In this document: positions 31,483-43,511 of the stretch, piece by piece
Position numbering within the stretch: position 1 is the first letter of the stretch
How the letters are laid out: each line of letters begins with the position of its first letter
Origin: Utricularia gibba
Lineage: Eukaryota > Streptophyta > Magnoliopsida > Lamiales > Lentibulariaceae
Length of the DNA stretch: 64,000 nucleotides
Reading direction: 5' to 3'
NCBI GenBank assembly: GCA_002189035.1
Contig: CM007991.1
Coordinates: 2,294,001 to 2,358,000 of the forward strand
The notes under the pieces: generated by a model
Database searches by the model: none
What the model was told of the DNA's origin: nothing
The model's input: only the letters and a program-made list of their open reading frames with translations
Translations under genes and position numbers: made by a program

Positions 31483-31937
31483 AATAATGCTGATTCTTTT
31501 GATATTTGAAGAGGATTGAGGATACTGGAAACCACCTGTGTGATTTTTTGTCAACTGTATCGTGACAAGATGTAGAATTTGCATGGTATACCTACACAAC
31601 GTTTATAAAAGAAGCGATATTTATACTCACTGAAATGGTGAATGATGGTACAGCCGTTGCTGCAGAAGAGCAGGGCCATGAAATGTCTTCTCAATCAATT
31701 CTCGCTTTGTTCTACTCTTAAATTTGTCAGCTTGGGTTCCGGTCGTGGGAATTTGAAGCCCGTTCCTTGTACACTTGTGCGCTTTCTGTCCTCTCGAATC
31801 TTCAGATTTTGATGATTACCTTGAACGGTGATTTATGGTGGCGTCGTTTTCGTATGTGAATTCAGGGTTTCTCAAATTGGAGGGAGAGAGGTTCTTTGCG
31901 TGAATTTTGTTCGGGTTCGATTTCGAGGGTGAAATCA

Positions 31938-34700
31938 ATGGCGTCTGCGAAGATTGCGAGAGACCCAGAGTCCGTTTCTTACTTGAACCAGAGAGAAGCT
32001 GCGGAAATTGATGAAATTTTGATGGGTCCTCTAGGTTTCAGCGTTGATCAGTTGATGGTTAGTCCTGTTTGTGGGTTTTTTTTTTATTCTTCTTCTTGAA
32101 AATGCCACTTTGTAGCTTCCAAACGCAGGAATTGGCCGGTTTAAGCGTCGCAAGTTCAATTGCAGAGGTAAAAGTTGGCCACAGCCCCAATTCATTTTTC
32201 GGGTTCTGGAGAAGAAACTTGATCAACTTTTCTCTGCAGGTCTACAAACAAGGTGAATATAACCGTGTTCTTGTTCTGTGTGGCCCTGGAAATAATGGTG
32301 GAGATGGTCTTGTGGCTGCTCGTCATCTGTATCACTTCGGATACAAACCATTTGTTTGTTATCCGAAACGCACTGCAAAGGCTCTGCACAGTGGGCTGGT
32401 AACTCAGGTATATGGTTAGATTAATATTTTAAATCTGTCATTTTGCCATGACTCATTTACTGACAATTTCATGCAGCTAGAATCGCTATCCATACCTTTC
32501 CTGTCGGTGGAAGAGTTGCCTGAAGATTTATCACAAAGTTTCCACATAGTAGTTGATGCCATTTTTGGATTCTCATTTCATGGTACTTTGCTTCTTTACG
32601 CCTTTTTCTGGAGCTAAGGTGTTGAATAGAGTAATATCATCTCAATGGAAAGGATTTTCGTCTTCTTCAGGCAGTCCAAGGCCTCCTTTTGATGATCTGA
32701 TTCGAAAACTGGCGTTTTTTAGCAATTATGATCAACCCACTAAGAAGTTACCCCCCATAGTCTCGGTTGACATTCCATCTGGCTGGCATGTTGAAGAAGG
32801 CAACCTCGATGGAGATGGTATCAAACCGGATATGCTGGTATCAAAGTTTGTCTATTTTTTTTCATTGTGAATTGTAGGAAGTGTTCCTTCTTCCTCCTTT
32901 CAATCCTTTGAAATGTTATGAAAATATCTTTTTGCAGATTTCCTTAACGGCTCCCAAGTTGTGTGCTAAAAAATTTTCTGGAGCTCACCATTTTCTTGGA
33001 GGCAGATTTGTTCCACCATCCATTATAGAAAAATTCAAGCTTGAGCTTCCTCCATATTTTGGAAGCTCAATGTGCGTCAGAATCGGCAAACCTCCTCGAG
33101 TTGACATATCAGCTCTACGAGAAAACTATATATCTCCTGAGTTTTCTGAAGACCAAGTTGAGACTGATCCATATTCCCAGGTACTTTTTTTTCCTTTTAG
33201 GGTGGTTTTTCTCTATAAAGCTTGTGTTCTTCACTCATGCCAAGATTGTTCTGGGCTGATATACTTCCTAATCCATTAGTTCCAAAAATGGTTTGATGAT
33301 GCCTTAGCTGCGGGTGTGAAGGAACCGAATGCAATGGCCCTTTCCACCGCCGGAAAGAATGGAAAACCGTAAGCTAAAATCTGCATTGCGCATTCTGCAA
33401 GTGCTTCTGTAGCAGATTTACCTTGAAAGTCAAGCCTTTTTTCGTGTTCAAGCAGTAGCATCAAAATGAATGCATAAACTTGTGTCGTGCAAGCTCTGTC
33501 TACATGAATAGAGAACTTAATTATTACTTCCTGCGTATTACATTGTAGCTCATCAAGAGTGGTGTTGCTGAAAGGAATCGACAAAGATGGTTTTGTCTGG
33601 TATGGTACACCCTTGTTCTTTTGGTAATTTTAATGTTATTGCCAGGAAACGTGAGCTCAAGATCCTTCCTTCCTGATCAGGTACACAAATTATTCAAGTC
33701 AAAAGGGTCAGCAACTATCTGAAAATCCTCAAGCTGCTCTTCTGTTCTACTGGGATGCTTTGAATCGTCAGGTACCAGCTTGTCAGTTTCATCCATCGTC
33801 ATTGAAGAATCATCAGGCTATACATCTTAAGCTCCGTTCATCTATCCCCTTGTCATTCATCAAGATCTCCATTCAAAACAAGATTCTAGGAGGACCCATG
33901 TTTGACTCTGAGTTGTTCACCTAGGTGAGGATTGAAGGATCTGTGGAGAAGGTCTCCGAGGAAGAATCTGAACGTTATTTTCACAGCCGTCCAAGAGGGA
34001 GCCAGATTGGGGCTATAGTCAGCAACCAGGTTCTTGTTCTGCTATACTTCGAACAAGAAGATTTTCAAAACCATGAATGTCGTTCTCTCCATAATTGCTT
34101 CTCCTTGTTTTTTCCCCCCCTGCAGAGTACTGTGATACCAGGAAGGCAAGTTCTCCTCCAAAAGCAGGAAGAGCTTGAAACCAAATACTCTGACGGGTTT
34201 GTAACATATTTGATGTTTCTCATATGGCCTAAACAATGGAAAGTGACTGTCATACTCCTCCTTTGATGCTTGTTGTGCTTGTTTGACTTGCATTTCATTT
34301 CCTTTTGTGAGAAGCTGGAACTCTTAGAGCATGATTTGTCTTAACATGCAGTAGCATAATACCGAAACCCGAACATTGGGGAGGATACAGACTCAGACCA
34401 CAAGTTTTTGAGTTTTGGCAAGGGCAACCATCACGGTTGCATGATCGGTAAGATGTGCCATTTGCGTTGCTCCACCAACTTCTCATCTCAAGCATTATTG
34501 CATCCATTTTCAGCTTTGTCTGTCAAGTTCATTTGATGTCTCGCTGCTAGAGCATTGTTCCAGTTAGGGGCTTCTAATCCGATCTCATCCCTGGCTCCAT
34601 TTTTGTGATCTGAAGTATGTTCTTGATTTGCAGCTTGCGGTACATCCCAGTAGACAGTGATGCAAATGGAGTGTGGAAAATAGAGAGATTGTCTCCGTGA
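31938..34700 (+). CDS. PPOX1: NAD(P)HX epimerase / pyridoxine 5'-phosphate oxidase fusion
   Basis: Plastid bifunctional protein. The YjeF_N half repairs hydrated NAD(P)H, and the C-terminal half oxidises pyridoxine/pyridoxamine phosphate to PLP. The N-terminal part shows [40 protein letters not shown] and [15 protein letters not shown], all YjeF_N signatures. The oxidase part begins near 33280 with [20 protein letters not shown] and includes [49 protein letters not shown] and the FMN/dimer signature [15 protein letters not shown]. It ends KIERLSP at 34700. The annotated Met (MASAKIARD) gives a protein without a transit peptide. A cleaner upstream ATG at 31678 codes a transit-like peptide and may belong to an upstream exon. 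Confidence 0.93.
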
Positions 34701-35130
34701 CCGGCCGCTGCATGAAAAAAAACAGTTGCAGTAACCAACCTTCTTGTTTATTTAATTTGTTCTCTGTGTAAGTTCAACTGCGTCACACTGCTTTATTCCA
34801 CTGTTACTCAGAAGAATAACCTGTCTTAAAAAAATATCAATATTGCCAAGTTAATTTTTACGTACCCAAACGTGGAAAGAAAGCAGGGAGTGCTGCATTG
34901 TAACAGAACGAGTTATGAAAAGAGAGATCTTACCAAGTTTGATCATGTTTGCACCAATCAGACATGGGAAAGGTGAAACGTGATGAGTATTTTCACACTA
35001 CAAGAATGGAGGATGGAGAGGGACCTCCATCTTCTACTAAAATTGGAAGAGGACGAAGAGAAAAGTCTTTTTACAATCTGCTGCATTGAAATAATACAAG
35101 CAGAGTGTTTACAGAAAGCAAAAGGATTTT
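34701..35130. other. Convergent 3' regions of PPOX1 and DEL/E2FE
   Basis: The space between two tail-to-tail genes. No motif or gene is visible; it is probably all 3' UTR and terminator sequence. Confidence 0.45.
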
Positions 35131-37222
35131 TCAGGATAGGTACATCTTTGTGTTCTTCCCAGCAGCTTCAGAGTACCATGATTTCCATGCTTCAACAAAA
35201 TGCGAGAAGAGATCTTTTAAGGCTGTGAATGATAACAGAATCACTAATGAACATCCAATCCACAATCAGCCGTTCTTTGAACGTGAAAGAAACCTGGAAA
35301 GTGCAAAAGTACCTTGGTTCTGATATTGTGGCCGATAAGCAGCGGCCATATTATCCCAATCAACATCCCGGTTACGGTTCTCCTCGGAAGATCCAATTTT
35401 GGAGACGTTCACAGGTGCAAAGGGACCAAACTGATAGTTCTTCGGTACAGTTGTTTTCTCATCGACCTCATTTTTTACCTGTTTTGGATTATGGGGTTTT
35501 ACAAATTGAACATCCTCTCCGTTCAACTTGTGCCTCTTCCCAATGGTATTTGTAATATCAGTTCCAAACATCCTCTTTTTGGAAACGGTTAGCTGTGAGG
35601 ACTCCGCAAACACAGTACTGCCCGTGCTTGAGTTGAAACCAAGCCATCTGAAAGCAGGCTTCCTTGTCTCAGCATGATGCGTCTGCATATGCAATCGCTT
35701 CAGAAACTGCACTATAAGATCATGGTACAATCACCTAACGAAAAATGCGCACGGAAGAATCACCTTCTCTATGAAGTTCATGGAAGACAACACATTTGCA
35801 ATATCATACAGTCTTCTAACTTTTGCTGCAGACAAATAGAAGAATAGATTTAAACCTGTGGTTTCGAGGCCCACTTCAGGAATCATGCAATGCAGAGAAG
35901 AGACTTGTCTGGTAGTCAAAATATAATTAGGTAAGTTAAACATCCAAATACGTTTCTTCACGAAAAAAATGAATCATGTAGAGAATCAGACAGAAAGAGA
36001 AGAATCACTACTTCGTGTAGTCATTGAGGTGTGCTGCCCGTTACCAAGCAGAAGCTTTGCAGCATCATCAAGAGAAATCATGTCCATCTGAGGAGGTTAC
36101 TGATACATTATCTTACGTAGAGACTAGATAAATGACATAACGTTGCGCAAGCAAAGCTGCAAACTCACATCAGTACAAAGAAAGAGCTTGATAAAATTCT
36201 GAGTGAGAAGCCCCAATGATTTTTCCTTCCGGTTTTCACCTATTCATGAAGAAGAAATAAGAACCAAACAGAACAAACTATGGAAAAGCGGCAGAAGATG
36301 AACCTTAATGGTATTTACCAGATTTTGATGGCACTGAACCTAGGCTAACAGAGCAGGACCCTGCCTTTTCATTTTGGCTTGAGCTACTAAAATCAGAACA
36401 GAACTCATCATCATCATCCGAAGCCTGATGAATACATTATACATTCATCGAAATTCTAATTCAACGCAATAGACAACTTTCATATTTTTGAATGAATATT
36501 AAAGGCTTAAAATTTTCGCATATACTTTATCATAGAATCTTGACTCGGGCACTGAGCTACCCTCTCTCAAACCCTCTTTCTGCAACGTGAGTAAAATCAA
36601 AATAAAGAATTAAAACCCTTGTAATTTTAGAAAGAACACATAAACGGAAATACAACTCTCAGGTCTTCTAAAGCCTTTGGAATCGCCCCAAAGCCCTTCC
36701 AAGAATATCGGTTTTTCGCCTTTCTTGCAAGTATCTGAAAATAATGAAAGTGGGGAATGCAAAACTTAAGCTCACTGTATAAAAAAAACAAGGCAAGTAG
36801 TCGATATGCTTACACCAACGCTCTCTAGGACATTGACAATGTCGTAGATCCGTCTCCTCTCCACCCCTGCAAACAAACAGAACAAAATACAGCGAGGAAT
36901 ATCCTTGAATCGCTACGCTAAAGCAGAAATCGCATTCAGATACCTAGCCTCGAAGCTGCATCGTCAAGCCCAATCGTCTCAACTCCCTCTCTATTGTACA
37001 AGCTCAAGAAACTTAATAAACAGCAACGACAAAAAAAATTAAGTCAATGACGCCAATTGCACACTCCCGCACCCAAATCAAACAAAACTCATTTCCCATA
37101 AACACATACTTGGAGCACAGAAGCCCGAGGGACTTTTGCTTCCGGCAATACGGCACTTCTCGACATTTAGACTCGAAAGAAACCGTCGCCGTCGACGCTG
37201 CGGTTTGAGGAGGTAAAGCCAT
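35131..37222 (-). CDS. E2FE: Atypical E2F (DP-E2F-like, DEL1/E2FE type)
   Basis: Transcriptional repressor with two E2F DNA-binding domains, so it needs no DP partner. In Arabidopsis such proteins restrain endoreduplication. The start MALPPQTAASTATVSFESKC is followed by the first domain: RKQKSLGLLCS, then SLYNREGVETIGLDDAASRL and RRRIYDIVNVLESVGVLARK near 36800-37000. The second domain reads RKEKSLGLLTQNFIKLFL, MDMISLDDAAKLLLG and KVRRLYDIANVLSSMNFIEK near 35770-36240. No dimerisation, marked-box or RB-binding domain is seen, as expected. A basic/polar C-terminus ends with SHFVEAWKSWYSEAAG in the last exon (about 35131-35225). Confidence 0.92.
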
Positions 37223-37784
37223 TTTTCCGATTGACAAAGCACACACAAGCGGTAAAATTCATTCAGTGGGAGACCTCGTCAAGCAGCGCCAGTTGGCGGT
37301 GCGAGAAAAAAGCGGGGGAATTCGCGATTCTCAAGGATTTCGAATATTTTTAAAATCCGAGGAAACCGCCTTCCAGCTCAGAATGCCAGGAAAGGGTAAT
37401 TCGGTAATTACCCAATGAAATTATTTTTCGTAAAAAAGAAAATTAATTAAAAACTATTTGAGGTACATTGCATTTAAGCTGCACGTCTGATGACAAGGAT
37501 CACTGGCTCAATGTCTCTCCTACAGTAGATGCAAACTATCACAGTACACAGCCTTCAGGGGACCAGCAGGCAGCTTGAGCCATTGACGACAACCAAAGAA
37601 AGCTCCCTCCATTTGTGGCATGACTAAAAGCAAGCCCAGAGACTGAAACTGCTGCAGCTCTGCTTCTGCCTCTCACGAGTTGCCTATCAAACACACTTCT
37701 TACTGCGATGCCAACGACCAGAATGTCAGCCGGGAGTGATGAAATCATGGAGTTGGCGAAAGTTCACCTGCTGATGCGAGATGG
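37223..37784. other. E2FE upstream and myosin-binding protein 3' region
   Basis: Short spacer with the E2FE leader and promoter at its left, an AT-rich patch near 37430-37460, then the probable 3' UTR of the next gene. No other feature is seen. Confidence 0.4.
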
Positions 37785-39661
37785 TTATGGTTTTGTGTAC
37801 TCTGGTAGAGGTATAACCGGCTGTCTTAGTCTCCTGAGATGGTGAGCTATCTCGGTTAATAGCTTCATGCCCTCCTCGCCTTGTCGCATCGTCATAGCTA
37901 TGTGCTTCAAGAAGTCCCGTTCAGCTTCAATGGCTCTTACTTTCTCCCTTATCAGAGCCAGCTCTCTTGTGAGCATCCCTCGTTGTCATTTTCTGTATGA
38001 AAGTAAGAGTTGGGTGAGAATGTGCGTTGCTCCAAGATCATTTAAATGGCTGACCTCTGCTTTCATCTCCTGAAGAATGTTCTGCCCAGTCAAAGATTTT
38101 GACTGGAGGGGTGTGTAGTTTCTCTTCCAAGTCCCTTAGAAGGTCTAGAAGATGGCTTCCTTGTCTATGAAACGCAGGCGATTCGTGGTCGATACAAGAA
38201 TGCTCGTGCTCATTTTGATCTGCCCCGTTGGAGCTTCCGCTGTCACTGAGGGAGTAGAAAGCTTGAGATTTCATATCATGGTAGTACTCCTCTTCTGCAT
38301 CAACTTCACATATGTCGCTCCCGACTCTCCGGATCTCCCCAAATCGTTCTCTGTAGGCTTCTAGCTCAGCCTCCAGAGCCTTGAAATCCTCTTCCCTTTT
38401 CAAAAGTAAGTCCTTGATGACCTGCAGAGCTTCCTGATCATACTCAGCTTGCTCCTCCATCATTCTTTGGTACTGCAGAGCATCCATCTGCACTGCTGCC
38501 TTCTCCGCTTGCAGCCGAGTGATCATCGCCATCGCATTGCTGGCTGCCACTGCCGCCGCACTCCGTTCTTCATCCAGCTCCATGTGAAGGGCCATCAACG
38601 ATTTTCGGTACGAAAGCACCTGGCTCCTCAAACCATCACCATCTACCTCAGCTTCTTCATTCCCCTCAATGATGAAATCTAGCTTGCTGCCCATCGCCTT
38701 TCCGGCAGCTCTGCTGCACCTAGGACTTGAATGAGCTGAATCCGATAAAGGGATTCCGAAGAACTTGTTCCCCTTGCCGAAAATCGGTGTCCTCGAAATA
38801 TCCTCGGAGTCTGCTAACAAGGACATGGCAGCAGAGTTGGCATCATCTTTCCTCCCTATGTGATTTACCACATCAACAATTCATTCTTAAAAAAGCAATC
38901 TTTTAGCACTGCCCAGGGAACTTACCACGATTATCGACATGGTCTTCATCTTCATGAAATTCAGTATCAGCTTCTGGTATAAACTTCAGCTCTGTGTACC
39001 TGATGTGCTGCACGGCCTTGCTTCCTCCCTCCTCATTTCTAGCTGAGAAAATGTGACCTCGGGGAGAAGGAGCCGGAGTTGGAACATTTAGTGACACGCT
39101 TCGATTATATCTTGCCGAGGATCTTGATCTTATGCCTTCCCCACAGCACGAGCACCTGTGACCTCCACTCTTGTTGTCAGAAAACACATGAGGAGGATCA
39201 CCTTTCTTGAATGGCTTTTGAAGCAACCTCCTGTCATCATCGACGGAAAACTCACCATCCTTGTGCAGAATCCCAACCAGAGTCCTATACCTTCCGAAAT
39301 CCGAATCCTTTTCGGCTGCGGAGGAGAGAAGACAGCCTTGGCACATGCTCCGGATATCCGAAAGCTTCTTGTGAGCATTACAGAATGCAAGTGATGAAAT
39401 GTCCTTTTTATGGACATCACAGATGGAATCATTGTAGTAGAAACTGGGATTCCTATGAACCAGGACATGATCTATTCTGGTACATAGCAAGCAGGGGATC
39501 TTCAGCTCGAAAAACGCGGCGATCTCGTTCGAGAGAAACGACAGGAAGCCATCAACAAAAAGCAACACGATGATCAACCACTCCAGAAAAGCATATATCA
39601 GGAAATGCGGCCACTTCCCAAGCTTCTCCTCAACGAACCTCCAGAACCCCCTGGCCTGCAT
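37785..39661 (-). CDS. Myosin-binding protein, GTD-binding (DUF593) domain
   Basis: MyoB-type membrane receptor that binds the globular tail of myosin XI and drives vesicle streaming. Three exons: about 38926-39661, 38052-38855 and 37785-37963. The N-terminus has a membrane segment (LIYAFLEWLIIVLLFVDGFL) followed by Cys-rich CLLCTRIDH. The GTD-binding coiled coil in exon 2 runs RSQVLSYRKSLMALHMELDE through MITRLQAEKAAVQMDALQYQ to LEAELEAYRERFGE. The C-terminal coiled coil in exon 3 has LALIREKVRAIEAERDFLKH and a final EYTKP. The last intron acceptor is best placed just before GGATGCTCACAAG, because only that keeps the conserved C-terminus in frame. Confidence 0.9.
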
Positions 39662-40214
39662 TTCGGAGATCGCACGGCGGAAGAGAGGAATCGAGATATG
39701 ACAATCTTTGCGAGTGGGGAAAGATCATGACCATTGCAGGAATTCAGGCACCCTTGATCATGATCTCTCTCTCTGCCTCCTCTCTGTTTCTCCCACCCTG
39801 GATCCAAATTTGTCTGAACAAGAACAAATTTAGGCTCGGAGATTTCCAAATCTGGCTAAGAAAGTTTGACGGTGTGTCTCGATTTGGACTAGCGTCCCAA
39901 GAAGGAAGACGATGGTCGGAACTCAAATGTACCTGAATTAACGGGCATCCGCTTTTAAGGCACCCAACTAACGAACCCAACGACGTCGCATGTAGGGAAA
40001 TATTTTTCACTAAATTTATAAGAAAATAAAAAAAGAAACAACGAATGACTGGTTGGCAGAGCCGGGAACAAGGGCAGTCTACAGTACAATCATCAAGAAT
40101 ATTGAATGCAATTAAAAGGAGAAAAAAGAAAGAGAAGCGGTTTATCGGAAGTTGCAGAGTTGTCCAATCACGGAGACACAGCACACGAGCAAGAATCCAA
40201 CGCCACTTCCAAGT

Positions 40215-40843
40215 TCAGGTGACGCGTATCATGCTGCTGCCGTTGCTGTCTCTGGATTTGAAGCTGTTCGCCATTTGGGTATGATGGGCCGATGACAGGG
40301 AGAGACTCAACCCCAGGGCCGGCGATGATGAAGCCGCCGAGGCGGCGGTCTCGGTGGAAATGTCGAAAAGACTCGACCGGCGGCGACGGGGGCGCCGGCT
40401 TCCGTTGGTGCGCCGTAGGAAGTACTTTTGAGCGTGGCTAGCGACCTGCGTCGGCGTACGGGTTTTCACATAGTTCCTTGAGATCCCCCTCCAGTCCCCT
40501 TTCCCAACTTTCTCCAGTCCCACTAGGAATAGCCGGTGCTCCTCCTCCGTCCACGGAGTCCCTATACAAGCAATCTAACAGTAAGTACGAACACCCTCAA
40601 TCTCCACCAAAACAACGTAAGAAGACCCAACCCACCTCGCTTGCGGCTGCGGCTGACGGCGCAGGGCAGCGGCAAGGCGTCGTCCACGGAAGCGTAGCCG
40701 GAGGAGTCCTCGGCAGCCGGTTTTGGAATCGAACCCGGTTCGTACTCCATCAGATTGCTCATACTGACCGTCTTTCTCATTGGGTCGACCTTGACTGGAA
40801 CCCCGAACAGCATAATCTCGACGAAGCCATCCTCTTCCGACAT
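40215..40843 (-). CDS. 1R-MYB transcription factor with SHAQKYF motif
   Basis: Single-repeat MYB of the CCA1-like/I-box-binding group (At1g74840/At5g56840-like), nuclear. Exon 1 starts [20 protein letters not shown] and contains the LFGV motif and a SGYAS element; these resemble the N-terminus of the group. Exon 2 holds the MYB repeat, [39 protein letters not shown], then the [10 protein letters not shown] hallmark, and a basic [13 protein letters not shown]. The tail includes LGLSLSLSS, close to an EAR-like LxLxL repression motif. The protein is about 188 residues, shorter than most relatives. Such factors act in sugar, ABA and growth responses; this one's target is unknown. Confidence 0.9.
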
Positions 40844-41529
40844 AGCAGCTGAGAGTGGAGAGATAGGGTTGGGCCGGCAAGTGAAAGGCGGTGGTCACAG
40901 GCCCTTCTGCAGCCGTGGTGGCCGCTCCGTTTATAGCCTCGTGGGATAAGGGTATGTGGGTCCCGTTTTATCTTCATTTACGACGCAGAGGATTCTTCAA
41001 GAATCGAAAAAAATATTTTCCCCATCCAAAAAGCTGTTCTTCCGTACACCTTCCACGTTGACTTTTAGCCCTTGTTCGTTTTCCACCCCAAAAAATAATA
41101 AATAAATAAATAAAACATTACTTTTCCCTGATTGGCTGGATGGCAGCGAGCCCATCCATGTTCGGTGTGCAGCGTGCCACCGAATTCTTTTCTTCATTAC
41201 AAACATGAAGATTTTGCAATTAGGGCAATCCAATAATGTGGGGCCCATTACAAAAGGGCGGAGGCCTAAGGATAAGCACGTGATTAGTATGTGTGTTTGA
41301 TGGTGATTAAGAGGGAATTAAAGATGATGATCACCCAGATAACGAGAGGAGAAGAAAAGGATAAGGGCTGCTTGGTGTTCAGGGACTGCACAATATTTTG
41401 TACAGCTTTCCAAGTTATCTCCTTCCTTCTGCTGCTCCTCTTGTTTATTATTATTGTTTCTATTTAGTATAGCAACCGGATCCTTCTTGTTTGTCTTTTC
41501 ATTTTTTTATTCTCCTCCTCTGCCATGTC
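40844..41529. other. Upstream region of the MYB gene
   Basis: Promoter and leader of the MYB gene, with an (AATA)n-type microsatellite at about 41091-41115 and pyrimidine-rich stretches near 41400-41520. No gene is seen. Confidence 0.4.
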
Positions 41530-42300
41530 TTCCTCATCCAGCAAGTCTCCAGGTTCGTCGCCTCACCTGCACAGGGATACTTTGAACAGAGAAGGTATTC
41601 GAAGTCGAACCGGGATTTGTATGCATTGAAGGAGCAGCAGCATTTCTGTGTATACAGATGAAGAATTTAAGCATTTGATTCGTTGACAAAAACCGGTAAC
41701 AGAGCAACAGATTTGGCGTCCAATGCAGTTCATGTTCCTTTGAAGTCGTTTGAAAGACAACGAACTCGAAAGGGAGGAGCTGGTTTTCATTTGCATTCTC
41801 TGGAACATGGCGCCCGCTTGTAGCATTTCTCTGATGCTCATAGCTCCATCCTGTGAGATAATTGCCGGAATCATAGCTCCCCATCCGGCCTAAGAACACA
41901 ATCAAATGTATCTACAGCGTGAGAAGTTGATAAGTCCACAAGAGTGACAAGCTGAAATGCCGGTGATAAAAAATCCCCTGAAGTTTCTGAGTAGGTGGGA
42001 TCATCGATGGGTCTTTTGAATTCAAGAACGTGAGTTACTGACTTCCTGGTAAGTGATATGCACCCGAAATCGCTAATGGGAAGGGTCGATAATCCGGAGG
42101 CCTTGTGCCGGGATACCAGCTCGCTGTACGATTGAATGCTTTCCGTCGTCAACTACGAGAGCTTGATCCGTTTGCTCCACCAACATCCACGCCCAATTCC
42201 ACGACCTTCCCGTCTTCCGGACCCCGCGGCAGTGGTGCATTTTTGATTGCGGCTTTCTTTCGTTTCTTCGCTTGATTCGTGACTATGGAGATTTCATGGT
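41530..42300 (-). pseudogene. Doubtful remnant with MRS2 magnesium transporter-like pieces
   Basis: Two pieces on the minus strand loosely resemble plant MRS2 transporters, in the right order. Near 42080-42190 a frame reads VQRAGIPAQGLRIIDPSH, similar to the family's RRAGVPARDLRILDP segment, and then hits a stop. Near 41780-41800 another frame reads ENQLLPFEF, similar to the family's LPFEF-ALE motif. Frames change and stops interrupt. No GMN motif or membrane segment is visible. These matches are short and could be chance, so this is a tentative call. Confidence 0.22.
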
Positions 42301-42623
42301 GAGAAAGATGGAATCTTTTGTTACACAGCCTGCGTGCGCACAGCAGTGAACAGTTGTTGTCACTCTTGATGATCTTTTCTGTACAAGGTTTCTGTTGCTT
42401 TCTGGCACTCTTGCGTTACCTTGAAATCTAATCAATGTCCAAAGCTTCAATCTTTGGAGCACATGCAACGCTAGAATTCATCCATTACCAAACACTTCAA
42501 AAATTTTGGGTTCCAGTGAACGCCTACAGAGTTTGATGCCATCATTTACAAAGCCGTTACAAAAAACCAGTCATCTCCTCCATCAAAATGAGAGAGATGC
42601 AGGGCAGGCCATCAAATTCCGAT

Positions 42624-43511
42624 TCAATGCTGAGCCATTTTGCAACGTTTGGGGAGAGGAGACGACAAAGGCCGGAGGAGATCGCAGTTCGTCGAAGCAG
42701 AACATCCGGCAGTCGACGATTCATCCCTCGATTTCCTCTTCCCGGAGCTGTGCTCCCTCTGATGAGGAGGATGTTTTTCTCTTAACATAAAGTCCCTTAG
42801 CCTAACCACATCCGAGAGCCTCACTGGCTTTACAATATACTCCTCAGCACCTTCCTCCAAACATCTTCATAATTCATACGACACACTCAGTAAGATTCCA
42901 TCTTGGAAAATTTTACAGTGAAACTTGCAGGGAAGAGAGGGGCTCAAAGTACCTGTTTACTCGGGGTTGAATGTCCTCTGAAGACATGATCACAACAGGT
43001 ATTTCTCTGAATTTCTTTGATCCCTGCAGGGGATTGCAGTTGCAGCTTGTAAGGTGATGCTAAATCAAGGAGAGGAAAATAGGCAGACAAAAGCACAAAC
43101 CTTAATCTTCTTGAGAAGATCATATCCAGTCATTTCAGGCATAGAATAGTCTGTGATTATGAGATTAACCTTCAATTCCTGCACAAAACCATCATACACT
43201 CAGCAACATAAACTCCAAAGCTGAGAAACTGTCATGTTTTCTGATCTTACATCAAACTCTACATGGCTTCTCTCCCCATCCAAGCCAAGAAACTGCAAAG
43301 CTCTACCAGCGCTCTCCACCGCTGTAACTGTAAACAGTCACAAGAAAAAAAAAAAAACCCATAAAGATACAGAAAAAGAAAGGAACACAGGTAGCCAAGA
43401 TCAATCAAAAGGGGGAGTACCTTTACAGGAGGAGACCTTCAGCAAACGCTCAATCACCTTCCTATCCACAAGACTATCATCAACAGCAAGAACATGGAAC
43501 TCTTGGGCCAT
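42624..43511 (-). CDS. Type-A two-component response regulator (cytokinin primary response)
   Basis: Receiver-only protein that damps cytokinin signalling. Five exons. It starts [20 protein letters not shown] with the acidic DD pair, then [19 protein letters not shown]. Next is [19 protein letters not shown] with the phospho-accepting Asp, and [17 protein letters not shown] with the conserved Ser. The final exon has [19 protein letters not shown] with the conserved Lys. The C-terminal tail is about 50 residues, Ser/basic rich ([10 protein letters not shown]), and ends CKMAQH. There is no DNA-binding domain, hence type A. It most resembles the ARR3/4/5/8/9 group; I cannot pick one orthologue. 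Confidence 0.93.
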
